Positions 8,714 through 17,024 of a stretch of DNA of 64,000 nucleotides are shown in pieces. Origin of the DNA: Pseudomonadota bacterium (GTDB taxonomy: Bacteria; Pseudomonadota; Gammaproteobacteria; Burkholderiales; Rhodocyclaceae); NCBI GenBank assembly GCA_018240785.1, contig JAFEFC010000010.1:39365-103364 (forward strand), in the 5' to 3' direction. The notes beneath the pieces are model-generated. The model was given only the letters and a program-made list of their open reading frames with translations. It did not search any database and was not told where the DNA came from. Made by a program: the position numbers and the translations under genes. Positions within the stretch are counted from its first letter, which is position 1; every line of letters starts with the position of its first letter.

Positions 8714-10264
8714 ATGGAAGAACTCGTAACACAGTTGGTCGGCTACCTGCGCGGCATGTGGCGCTTTCGCTGGTGGGGGCTCGCGCTGTCGTGGGTGGTC
8801 GGCATTGCCGGCAGCGTCGTCGTCTACCTGATGCCCGACAAGTACGAATCCAGCGCACGCATCTTCGTCGACACCCAGTCGGTGCTGCGGCCGCTGATGT
8901 CCGGCCTTGCCGTGCAGCCCAACATCGACCAGCAGGTCGCCATCCTGAGCCGTACGCTGATCAGCCGCCCCAATGTCGAGAAGCTCATCACCATGGCCGA
9001 CCTCGACCTTGGCGTGCGCTCGCAGAAGGACCGCGAAGCGCTCATCGACTCACTCAGCAACAGCCTGCAGATCCGTCCGGCCGACCGCGGCAGCAACAAC
9101 CTGTTCCTGCTCGCTTATGCCGATACGCAGCCGGCGCGCGCGCAGCGGGTGGTGCAGTCCCTGGTATCGCTCTTCGTCGAATCCGGCCTGGGCAGCAAGC
9201 GTCAGGACAGCGATGCGGCACGGCGCTTCATCGAAGAGCAGATCAAGAGCTACGAGCAGAAGCTGACCGAGGCCGAGAACCGCCTGAAGGAGTTCCGCCT
9301 CAAGAACATGGCGCTGCTCGGCAGCAGCACCGGGGACTTTCTCGGTCAGATCGGCAAGCTGCAGGAGCAGCTCGAGCAGGCCAGGCTGGAGCTCCGCGAA
9401 GCGGAGAATTCGCGCGACGCGATGAAGCAGCAGCTTCTGGGCGAGCCTTCCTCCCAGGACATGGCGCCGCCTGCGGCCGCGATGGCCACGCCGGAAATCG
9501 ACGCCCGCATCGACGCGCTCAAGCGCAACCTCGACGACATGATGCAGCGCTACACCGACCAGCACCCCGACGTCATTGGCGCGCGGCGCGTGATCGCCCA
9601 GCTCGAACAGCAGAAGCGCGAGCAGATCGCGCAGATGCAGCAGGCGGCGGTCGGCGCCCCAATGAGCGTGATGGGAGCGAACCCGGCCTTCCAGCAGCTC
9701 AAGCTGGCGCTGGCCGAAGCCGATGCGCGGGTTGCCTCGATGCGCGCGCGCGTCGGCGAATACGAGAGCCGCATCCAGCAACTGAGCGGCTCGGCGAAGA
9801 TGGTGCCGGAGCTCGAAGCCGAAATGGCGCAGCTCAATCGCGACTATGCGGTCAACAAGAGCAATTACGACCAGCTCGTGTCGCGGCGCGAATCGGCCAA
9901 TATCGGCGTCGAGATGAGCGCGCAGTCCGGCATCGCCGAATTCCGCCTGATCGATCCGCCCACGCTGCCGAACAAGCCGTCGGCGCCCAATCGCCTGCTG
10001 CTGCTGCCGCTCGTCGGCCTGGCGGCCCTCGCGGCCGGTGCGGCGCTGACCTTCCTCATCAGCCAGTTGCGTCCTGCCTTCAGCGATGGTCGTGGGCTGC
10101 GCGAGGCCACCGGCCTGCCGGTCCTGGGGATCGTCTCCATGCTGTCGACCCCGGAGCGCATTCGCTCGCGCCGCCGTGGTCTGCTCGCCTTCTCGGGCGG
10201 CCTAGCGTCCTTCGTGGGGGCGATCGTGCTGGCAACGGTCGCGCTCATGGTGATCCAGCGTTGA
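8714..10264 (+). CDS. XrtA-system polysaccharide chain-length determinant (Wzz-like)
   Basis: A 516-residue inner-membrane co-polymerase. The first helix lies at about residues 18-40 (WWGLALSWVVGIAGSVVVYLM), followed by the Wzz motif YESSARIFVDTQSVL. A long periplasmic coiled coil (about 165-400, rich in Glu/Gln/Arg) precedes the Pro-rich segment PPTLPNKPSAPNR and the second helix (about 435-455). A third hydrophobic segment is at the C-terminus (about 485-513). The Wzz family sets glycan chain length and bridges the synthase/flippase to the exporter. The kinase domain is not fused but encoded next, 13 bp downstream. Length and order match the TIGR03007 family. Confidence 0.92.
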   Translation: MEELVTQLVGYLRGMWRFRWWGLALSWVVGIAGSVVVYLMPDKYESSARIFVDTQSVLRPLMSGLAVQPNIDQQVAILSRTLISRPNVEKLITMADLDLGVRSQKDREALIDSLSNSLQIRPADRGSNNLFLLAYADTQPARAQRVVQSLVSLFVESGLGSKRQDSDAARRFIEEQIKSYEQKLTEAENRLKEFRLKNMALLGSSTGDFLGQIGKLQEQLEQARLELREAENSRDAMKQQLLGEPSSQDMAPPAAAMATPEIDARIDALKRNLDDMMQRYTDQHPDVIGARRVIAQLEQQKREQIAQMQQAAVGAPMSVMGANPAFQQLKLALAEADARVASMRARVGEYESRIQQLSGSAKMVPELEAEMAQLNRDYAVNKSNYDQLVSRRESANIGVEMSAQSGIAEFRLIDPPTLPNKPSAPNRLLLLPLVGLAALAAGAALTFLISQLRPAFSDGRGLREATGLPVLGIVSMLSTPERIRSRRRGLLAFSGGLASFVGAIVLATVALMVIQR

Positions 10265-10277
10265 ACGGAATAGAACA

Positions 10278-11222
10278 ATGAGCCTGATCGAAAAAGCAGC
10301 ACAACGCCTGGAGAAGCTCAAGCAGGCCGCGGGTGAAGACATCGACACCCTGGAGCCGGTGGCGCCCGTCGCGCCGCGTGCGGCCGAGCAGGAGCCGGCG
10401 CCCGCCATGCAGTCTTCTGCCGTGCCGCGTTCGGCGCCGATACCCACGAATCCGATCGTCTCGCGCAGCGTGACGATCGACCTCGAGCGCCTGCATCACA
10501 TCGGCATGGTCACGCCGGAGCATTCGCGCAGCCCGCTCGCGGAAGAGTTTCGCGTCATCAAGCGTCCGCTGCTGCACAATGCGACGGCAGGCGGTCCGGC
10601 CGCCGTCGTCAATGGCAACCTGATCATGGTGACCAGCGCGCTGCCGGGCGAGGGCAAGTCCTTCACTGCGATCAACCTCGCGGTCAGCATCGCGATGGAG
10701 CTCGACCACACCGTGCTGCTCGTCGATGCCGACGTGTCGCGTCCGTCGGTCCTGCGCCACCTCGGTCTGGCCCCCGAGCGCGGGCTGATGGACGTGCTGA
10801 CCGGCGACGTCGATGACCTGGGCGACGTGCTGCTGCGCACCAACATCGAGAAGCTCTCCATTCTTCCCGCCGGCATGCCGCATCCGCGCGCGACCGAGCT
10901 GCTGGCGTCGGACAGCATGAACCAGTTGCTGGAGCAGATCGCCAAGCGCTACCCCGACCGTATCGTCGTGTTCGATTCGCCGCCGCTGCTGGTGACGACC
11001 GAGGCGCGCGTGCTCGCCACGCACATGGGCCAGATCATCGTCGTGGTCGAGGCCGAGCGCACCACCCAGGGTTCGGTGAAGCAGGCGCTGGCGACGATCG
11101 ACGCCTGCCCGATCAAGCTGATGGTGCTGAACAAGTCGCGCCGCGCGGGGGCCGGCTCCTATTACGGTTATGGATATGGTTACGGATATGGCGCTGAAGC
11201 GAGTCCGCCGCAAGCGGCCTGA
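10278..11222 (+). CDS. XrtA-associated tyrosine autokinase (BY-kinase)
   Basis: A 314-residue cytoplasmic bacterial tyrosine kinase. Walker A is SALPGEGKSFT (about 120-130), Walker A' is VLLVDADVSRPS, and Walker B is IVVFDSPP. The C-terminus carries the autophosphorylation cluster YYGYGYGYGYG, with six tyrosines alternating with glycine. The N-terminal 75 residues are Pro/Ala-rich and disordered-looking. BY-kinases act with the Wzz-like activator to cycle phosphorylation during polymer assembly and export. Its 3' end overlaps the next gene by about 35 bp, and the tyrosine-tail codons also serve as the start region of that gene. Confidence 0.92.
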   Translation: MSLIEKAAQRLEKLKQAAGEDIDTLEPVAPVAPRAAEQEPAPAMQSSAVPRSAPIPTNPIVSRSVTIDLERLHHIGMVTPEHSRSPLAEEFRVIKRPLLHNATAGGPAAVVNGNLIMVTSALPGEGKSFTAINLAVSIAMELDHTVLLVDADVSRPSVLRHLGLAPERGLMDVLTGDVDDLGDVLLRTNIEKLSILPAGMPHPRATELLASDSMNQLLEQIAKRYPDRIVVFDSPPLLVTTEARVLATHMGQIIVVVEAERTTQGSVKQALATIDACPIKLMVLNKSRRAGAGSYYGYGYGYGYGAEASPPQAA

Positions 11223-12828
11223 AGGCGGCCGGCTGCCTGCGCCGTCTCTGCTTGCGCTGGCGATGATGCTGGGCGCCGGCAGCGTGGCGGCGCAGACCAC
11301 TGTCGTCAGCCCGACACTGAACGCCAGCCTCACCTGGACGGACAACGCCGGCAGCTCCGGCATCGGCGGTTTTGGCGGCATCGGCGGCGGAGGCTTCGGT
11401 GGTGGCCGTCGCGGCGGCGAGGACTTCATCCTCGAGCTGTCGCCGGGCGTCTCGATGTCGCGCGACAGCGGGCGGCTCAGCGGCACGCTGAGCGCGAGCT
11501 TCCGCAACCTGATGTACGCGAGCAACAGCGATTCGAACACGTCCTTCCTCGCGCTCACGGGCGCGGGCCAGTACGAGGCGGTCAAGGACATGTTCTTCAT
11601 CGACGCCGACGCGTCGATCAGCCGCAGCAATCTGTCAGTGTTCTCCACGCGCGGGCCGAACGACAGCCTCGACGTCAATTCGAACAACGAGACGCGCGTC
11701 TTCTCGCTGTCGCCGCGCTTCAAGTTCCGCATCGGCGACAACACCCAGGGCCAGTTGCTCTACCGCTACCGCTGGACCGACTCGGGCAACACCGGCCTCG
11801 CCAACCAGAGTGCGGGGCAGTGGTCGGCGCAGATCTCCAACACCCAGATCACCGGCATCTTCGGCCTCGGGCTGGACTACCAGCGCACCGAGGGCAACTA
11901 TGGAAACACCTCCGGCTTTGGTGGCGGCGGGATCGGATCGGGCTCCGGCTCCGGGCTGAGCGGTGGCAAGTCGCAGGAGATCACGCGCGCCACGCTGTAT
12001 GCCAAGGTCACGCCTGAATTCCGCCTGCGCGGCATTGTCGGTCGCGAATCGAACGACTACGGTACCCGCGGCAAGCAGAGCACCGTGGTGACGGGCGGCG
12101 GTTTCGACTGGAATCCGACCGAGCGCACCACGATTGCCGGCACCGTCGAACGTCGCATCTTCGGTCGCGGCTACAACCTGAGCGCCCAGCACCGGTTTGC
12201 GCGCACCGCCGTGTTCGCGACCTTCTCGCGCGACATCCGGTCCTCGCTGGATCTGATCGCCGGAGGCGGCCTGCTCGATCCGACCTTCCTGGCGCTCTAC
12301 AACAACCCGTTCTTCGTCCAGTTGATCCCCGACCCCATCGCGCGTCGGGACTGGCTGCTGGGACAACTGCGGCTAGGCAGTGCCTATGCGCTGACCAATG
12401 CCTACTATGTCTCACGCAGTGCCTCGGGCGGCTTTACCTACAGCCTGCCGCGTGGTGTGCTGTCGCTGACGCTCAGCCATACGGACAACTCGCGCCTGGG
12501 TTCCGCCGATCAACTCAGCACGATCGACGACTTCCGTAACTTCAACGCGGTGAAGTCCAAGTCGGCGAGCTTGTCGTACAGCCACAGTCTCACGCCGACG
12601 ACCTCGCTCAACACCTCGCTGACCCGGACCAATTCCAGCGGCACCGGGCTCAATGCCGCCGACACGCGGCGCACGGCGTTCGTGGTCGGCCTCAGTTCCA
12701 GCCTGGGCCCGCACACCACCGGCCTGCTTCAGTATCGCCACCAGCGTTCCGATGGCGACAGCTTCGGCGGTGGCAACAACAATTTCTCCGAGAACGCAGT
12801 CACCGCATCGGTCGGCATGCGCTTCTAA
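11188..12828 (+). CDS. XrtA/PEP-CTERM-associated outer-membrane beta-barrel protein
   Basis: About 546 residues. A basic n-region (KRVRRKRPEGG), hydrophobic core and AQ cleavage site give a Sec signal peptide. Then come a Gly-rich low-complexity stretch (about residues 48-72) and a long series of amphipathic beta strands ending in Phe (ASVGMRF), the BamA signal. Length and place match the TIGR03016 outer-membrane family of exosortase A loci, a presumed export or surface partner for the polymer. The start is uncertain: ATGs at 11170, 11176 and 11188 are in frame and all overlap the kinase gene. 11188 is preferred because it gives a compact signal peptide. Confidence 0.82.
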   Translation: MALKRVRRKRPEGGRLPAPSLLALAMMLGAGSVAAQTTVVSPTLNASLTWTDNAGSSGIGGFGGIGGGGFGGGRRGGEDFILELSPGVSMSRDSGRLSGTLSASFRNLMYASNSDSNTSFLALTGAGQYEAVKDMFFIDADASISRSNLSVFSTRGPNDSLDVNSNNETRVFSLSPRFKFRIGDNTQGQLLYRYRWTDSGNTGLANQSAGQWSAQISNTQITGIFGLGLDYQRTEGNYGNTSGFGGGGIGSGSGSGLSGGKSQEITRATLYAKVTPEFRLRGIVGRESNDYGTRGKQSTVVTGGGFDWNPTERTTIAGTVERRIFGRGYNLSAQHRFARTAVFATFSRDIRSSLDLIAGGGLLDPTFLALYNNPFFVQLIPDPIARRDWLLGQLRLGSAYALTNAYYVSRSASGGFTYSLPRGVLSLTLSHTDNSRLGSADQLSTIDDFRNFNAVKSKSASLSYSHSLTPTTSLNTSLTRTNSSGTGLNAADTRRTAFVVGLSSSLGPHTTGLLQYRHQRSDGDSFGGGNNNFSENAVTASVGMRF

Positions 12829-12840
12829 GACAGGCAGCAG

Positions 12841-13944
12841 ATGTACGAATCCTTCTTCAAGCTTCGCGGCAAGCCCTTCCAGCTCAACCCGGACCCCGCC
12901 TTCTTCTACGGCAGCCGCGGCCATCGGCGGGCGATGGCCTATCTCGAGTACGGCCTGCACCAGAGCGAGGGCTTCATCGTCATCACCGGCGAGATCGGCG
13001 CCGGCAAGACGACCATCGTCCGCAGCCTGCTCGAACACCTCGATCCCGACAAGGTCGTTGCCGCGAATCTCGTCAGCACCCAGGTGGATTCCAAGGACAT
13101 CCTGCGCATGGTGGCGGCCGCCTTCGGCCTGCCCAACCGCGCGCTGGACAAGGCAGGCCTGCTGCTGGCGCTGGAAACCTTCCTCGTCTCGGTCACCGCG
13201 GCCGGCAAGCGGGCGCTGCTGATCGTCGACGAGGCGCAGAACCTCGGCGCCGACGCGGTCGAGGAACTGCGCATGCTGTCGAACTTCCAGCTCGAGGACC
13301 ACGCGCTGCTGCAGAGCTTCCTCGTCGGGCAGCCGGAATTCCGCGACATGATGCAGGGCGCGGAAATGCAGCAACTGCGCCAGCGGGTCATCGCGTCGTA
13401 CCATCTGGGCCCGCTCGATGCGGAAGAGACGCGCGGCTACATCGAACACCGGCTGAGCCACGTCGGCTGGGAGGGCGACCCGATCTTCTCGCCCGCGGCG
13501 TTCACCACCATCTACGGCCACTCCGGCGGCATTCCGCGGCGCATCAACACCTTGTGCGACCGTCTGATGCTCGCGGCTTTCCTCACCGAGCGCCATTCCA
13601 TCGACGAGGGCGATGTGCGCACCGTCATCGAGGAGCTCAACGAAGAGTTCGCGGCGCGGGGAGGCAAAGTGGAGGCGCGCCCCATCCTGCGCGACGCAGT
13701 GGGCGGCGCGGGCGCCGGCCTGGGGGTGAGCGAGATCCGTTTCGACCAGCTCGCGCTCGATCGCCTCAAGGTTTCGCCCGAGGTCGCCGAGCAGGTCGCC
13801 GGCATGGCGGCAAGTTTCGATGTGCAGCGCATCGAGGCGCGCCTGGCCGGGCTGGAGCAGTCCATGTCCGCGACGCTGGGCGTGCTCAATCAGTTGCTGC
13901 TGGCAGTGCGCCGCGACGGCCCGGTCGAGGAAGAGCCGCAATGA
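12841..13944 (+). CDS. XrtA-associated AAA ATPase (ExeA/GspA-like)
   Basis: A 367-residue ATPase that opens with MYESFFKLRGKPFQLNPDP, shared by ExeA-type general-secretion ATPases and the TIGR03015 family. Walker A is GEIGAGKTT (50-58), Walker B LLIVDEAQNL (about 124-133), and the sensor/arginine region GIPRRINTLCDRL. The C-terminal 90 residues are not AAA and end in a short coiled region. ExeA relatives couple ATP hydrolysis to peptidoglycan remodelling or secretin assembly. The family is always beside exosortase A exopolysaccharide genes, but its exact step is unproven. Starts 12 bp after the barrel gene, and its stop overlaps wecB by ATGA. Confidence 0.9.
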   Translation: MYESFFKLRGKPFQLNPDPAFFYGSRGHRRAMAYLEYGLHQSEGFIVITGEIGAGKTTIVRSLLEHLDPDKVVAANLVSTQVDSKDILRMVAAAFGLPNRALDKAGLLLALETFLVSVTAAGKRALLIVDEAQNLGADAVEELRMLSNFQLEDHALLQSFLVGQPEFRDMMQGAEMQQLRQRVIASYHLGPLDAEETRGYIEHRLSHVGWEGDPIFSPAAFTTIYGHSGGIPRRINTLCDRLMLAAFLTERHSIDEGDVRTVIEELNEEFAARGGKVEARPILRDAVGGAGAGLGVSEIRFDQLALDRLKVSPEVAEQVAGMAASFDVQRIEARLAGLEQSMSATLGVLNQLLLAVRRDGPVEEEPQ

Positions 13945-15098
13945 ACGCTCCCTCTGGCGCTGCTGCGCCGATCCTGTGCGTGGTCGGCGCGCGCCCCAAC
14001 TACATGAAGGTGGCGCCCATCATCCGCGCGCTCGCCGCGCATCAGCCGCCGCTGCGCACGCTGCTGGTGCACACCGGCCAGCACTACGACCCGGCGATGA
14101 AGGACCGGCTGTTCGCCGACCTCGGCCTGCCCGAGCCCGACGTCAACCTCGCCGTCGGCTCCGGTTCGCATGCGGTGCAGACGGCCGAAGTCATGAAGCG
14201 CTTCGAGCCGGTCATCGACGAGCACGGCGCGCGTGCGGTGCTCGTCGTCGGTGATGTGAATTCCACGCTCGCCTGCGCACTGGTCGCAGCCAAGCGCCAC
14301 GTGCCGGTGGTCCACGTGGAATCCGGCCTGCGCAGCGACGACCGCCGCATGCCCGAAGAGATCAACCGCGTGCTCACCGACCAGATCTCCGACCTGCTCT
14401 ACACCACCGAGCGCAGCGCCCACGACAACCTCGCGCGCGAGGGCATCCCCGCCGAACGCGCGGTCTTCGTCGGTAATGTCATGATCGACAGCCTGCTCGC
14501 CAGCCTGCCCAAGGCGGTGCCGCCGGCCGAGCTGCTCGCCGGCGCCGGCCTGGACGCGAGCCGCATCGCTGGCGGATATGGCGTGGTGACGCTGCACCGG
14601 CCGTCCAACGTCGATCACCCCGATACGCTGGGTCCGATCATCGACGCGCTGCGCCACATCAGCGCACGCCTGCCGCTGGTGTTCGCGCTGCATCCGCGCA
14701 CCCGCAACAACCTCGAGCGCTTCGGCCTGCTTGCCAGGCTGGATTCGTCCGGCTTTCTCGTGCTGCCGCCGCAGGGTTACCTGGAAATGCTCGGCCTGAT
14801 GTCGGGCGCCACCATGGTGCTCACCGACTCCGGTGGCATCCAGGAGGAAACCACCGCGCTCGGCGTGCCCTGCGTGACCATCCGCGAGAACACCGAGCGG
14901 CCGATCACGGTGGAGCAGGGCACCAACACCCTGGTCGGCATCTCGCCGCAGGCCATCATCGACGCGGCCGACGTCATCCTCGCCGGCAGCGGCAAGCGCG
15001 GGCGCGTGCCCGAGCTGTGGGACGGCCGCACTGCCCAGCGCATTGCCGCGCACCTTTCCGCCTGGCTGGAAACGCACGAACGCGCTGCAGGTGTCTGA
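13941..15098 (+). CDS. wecB: UDP-N-acetylglucosamine 2-epimerase (non-hydrolysing)
   Basis: A 385-residue cytoplasmic GT-B-fold epimerase that interconverts UDP-GlcNAc and UDP-ManNAc. Diagnostic motifs are VVGARPNYMKVAPI at the N-terminus, HTGQHYD, VHVESGLRSDDRRMPEEINR, GNVMIDS, and the UDP-binding LTDSGGIQEE near 300. Full length for the family (about 370-390). ATG overlaps the upstream ATPase stop by 4 bp. It supplies ManNAc-type precursor to the exopolysaccharide and implies that the repeat unit or linker contains ManNAc or a derivative. No WecC dehydrogenase was seen nearby. Confidence 0.94.
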   Translation: MNAPSGAAAPILCVVGARPNYMKVAPIIRALAAHQPPLRTLLVHTGQHYDPAMKDRLFADLGLPEPDVNLAVGSGSHAVQTAEVMKRFEPVIDEHGARAVLVVGDVNSTLACALVAAKRHVPVVHVESGLRSDDRRMPEEINRVLTDQISDLLYTTERSAHDNLAREGIPAERAVFVGNVMIDSLLASLPKAVPPAELLAGAGLDASRIAGGYGVVTLHRPSNVDHPDTLGPIIDALRHISARLPLVFALHPRTRNNLERFGLLARLDSSGFLVLPPQGYLEMLGLMSGATMVLTDSGGIQEETTALGVPCVTIRENTERPITVEQGTNTLVGISPQAIIDAADVILAGSGKRGRVPELWDGRTAQRIAAHLSAWLETHERAAGV

Positions 15099-15099
15099 C

Positions 15100-15939
15100 A
15101 TGGCCGAGCGCATCACCAACGCCTTCACCTGCGACGTCGAGGACTACTTCCAGGTCTCGGCGCTGGCGCCGCATTTTCCGCGCCACACCTGGGAGAACGT
15201 GCCCTGCCGGGTGGAGCGCAACGTCGAGCGCATCCTGCAGATGCTCGACGACCACGGCGCGCGCGGCACCTTCTTCACGCTGGGCTGGATCGCCGAGCGC
15301 TTCCCGCAGCTCGTGCGCCGCATCGCTGCGGCCGGCCATGAGGTTGCCAGCCATGGCTATGCCCACGAGCGCGCCAGCGCGCTGACGCCCGAGGCCTTCA
15401 AGGCCGACATCGCCCTCGCCAAGGCGGTGCTCGAGGACATCACCGGGCGCCTCATCACCGGCTACCGCGCGCCGAGCTTCTCCATCGGCAAGGCCAACCT
15501 GTGGGCGCACGACTGCATCGCGGAGGCGGGCTACCGCTACAGCTCCAGCGTCTATCCGGTCAAGCACGACCACTACGGCATTCCCGACGCACCGCGCTTC
15601 CCGTGGCGCCTGGAAAACGGCCTGGTGGAAGTGCCGGTCACCACGCTGCGAGCCTTTGGCCGCAACTGGCCGGCTGGCGGCGGCGGCTTTTTCCGCCTGC
15701 TGCCCTACGGCGTGTCGCGCTGGCAGATCGCCCGCGTCAATGCGCAGGACCACCAGCCGGCGATCTTCTACTTCCACCCATGGGAGATCGACCCCGAGCA
15801 GCCGCGCGTGCGCGAAGCCACTGCCCGCACCCGCTTCCGCCACTACGTCAATCTCGAGCGCACCGCATCGCGGCTCGAGCGCCTGCTTGCCGATTTCTCC
15901 TGGGGGCGCGCGGACGAAGTCTTCCGCGACGCCGCCTGA
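15100..15939 (+). CDS. XrtA-system polysaccharide deacetylase (NodB + DUF3473)
   Basis: A 279-residue protein with the NodB deacetylase core. TCDVEDYFQ provides the first catalytic Asp region, GTFFTLGWIAERFP follows, then the zinc-binding SHGYAH and the RAPSFSIG motif. The C-terminal DUF3473 has YFHPWEIDPEQPR. There is no signal peptide or membrane helix, which suits the TIGR03006 family. It removes acetyl from N-acetylhexosamine units, presumably of the polymer or its lipid-linked intermediate. Starts two bases after the wecB stop. The in-frame ATG at 15043 lies inside wecB and lacks the conserved N-terminus, so 15100 is chosen. Confidence 0.91.
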   Translation: MAERITNAFTCDVEDYFQVSALAPHFPRHTWENVPCRVERNVERILQMLDDHGARGTFFTLGWIAERFPQLVRRIAAAGHEVASHGYAHERASALTPEAFKADIALAKAVLEDITGRLITGYRAPSFSIGKANLWAHDCIAEAGYRYSSSVYPVKHDHYGIPDAPRFPWRLENGLVEVPVTTLRAFGRNWPAGGGGFFRLLPYGVSRWQIARVNAQDHQPAIFYFHPWEIDPEQPRVREATARTRFRHYVNLERTASRLERLLADFSWGRADEVFRDAA

Positions 15940-15961
15940 ACCCACGCTGCCACCCCCGCCC

Positions 15962-17020
15962 ATGGACAGACTGCCCGTGATCGTGAAGACGCTGGCGCCC
16001 GATGCGCCGGAAGCCGCCGCGCGCTGGGACGCCTTCGTGCGCGCCTGCCCGCAGGCCACCTTCTTCCACCTGTCGGCCTGGCAGGGCATCATCGAAGGCG
16101 TCTTCCGCCACCGCACGCATTTCCTGTATGCCGAGCGCGCCGGCGAGATCGTCGCCGTGCTGCCGCTGGCCGAGGTCAAGAGCCGGCTGTTCGGCCACGC
16201 GCTTACCTCGCTGCCGTTCTGCGTCTATGGCGGCATCGCCGCCGATGCCGAATGCGAGGCCGATGCCGTCGCCGCGCTCGAGGCCGAAGCCGACCGAATC
16301 GCCCGCCAGCGCGGCGTGCAGCACCTGGAATACCGCAACCTTGCACCGCGCCACGCCGACTGGCCGCGGCAGGAGCTCTACGTCACCTTCCGCAAGGCCA
16401 TCCTGCCCGAGGTCGAGGACAACATGCTCGCCATCCCGCGCAAGCAGCGCGCGATGGTGCGCAAGGGCATCAAGAACGGCCTGCTCGGCCATATCGACCC
16501 CAGCGTGGACCGCTTCTTTGCGCTCTACTCGGACAACGTGCTGCGCCACGGGACGCCGGCCTTGCCGAAGCGCTTCTTCGCGACGCTCAAGCAGGTGTTC
16601 GGCGATGCCTGCGAGGTGCTCACCGTCACCGATCCCGCCGGCAAGCCGCTCTCCAGCGTGCTCAGCTTCTACTTCCGCGACGAGGTGCTGCCGTACTACG
16701 CCGGCGACGACGTCGCCGCGCGCGATCTGGCCGCCAACGACTTCAAGTACTGGGACCTGATGCGCCGCGCCTGCGAGCGCGGCTGCAAGGTGTTCGACTA
16801 CGGCCGCAGCAAGGTCGGCACCGGGCCGTGGAGCTTCAAGAAGAACTGGGGCTTCGAGCCCCAGCCGCTGTCCTACGAATACCGCCTGTACAAGCGCGAC
16901 AGCGTGCCGCAGAACAACCCGATGAACCCCAAGTACCGCGCCTTCATCGCCTTGTGGAAGCGCCTGCCGCTCGGCGTGGCCAACGCCCTCGGCCCGCACA
17001 TCGTGCGCAACCTGGGGTGA
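15962..17020 (+). CDS. FemAB-family XrtA-associated protein
   Basis: A 352-residue double-GNAT-fold protein of the FemAB/TIGR03019 type. Recognisable blocks are FFHLSAWQGIIEGVFRHRTH near the start, PRKQRAMVRKGIKNGL in the middle and FDYGRSKVGTGPWSFKKNWG near 280. FemAB proteins transfer amino acids from aminoacyl-tRNA to peptidoglycan or other acceptors. In exosortase loci the acceptor is unknown, but an amino-acyl decoration on an amino sugar (perhaps one freed by the deacetylase just upstream) is a reasonable inference. Starts 22 bp after the deacetylase and is followed 4 bp later by a GT4 gene. Confidence 0.88.
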   Translation: MDRLPVIVKTLAPDAPEAAARWDAFVRACPQATFFHLSAWQGIIEGVFRHRTHFLYAERAGEIVAVLPLAEVKSRLFGHALTSLPFCVYGGIAADAECEADAVAALEAEADRIARQRGVQHLEYRNLAPRHADWPRQELYVTFRKAILPEVEDNMLAIPRKQRAMVRKGIKNGLLGHIDPSVDRFFALYSDNVLRHGTPALPKRFFATLKQVFGDACEVLTVTDPAGKPLSSVLSFYFRDEVLPYYAGDDVAARDLAANDFKYWDLMRRACERGCKVFDYGRSKVGTGPWSFKKNWGFEPQPLSYEYRLYKRDSVPQNNPMNPKYRAFIALWKRLPLGVANALGPHIVRNLG

Positions 17021-17024
17021 GGCG

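Noticed and set aside
12412-13941. Long minus-strand open frame of 509 codons
   Set aside because: It is a high-GC shadow of the XrtA ATPase and barrel genes. Composition is Arg/Ala/Gly/Gln-rich with no domain.
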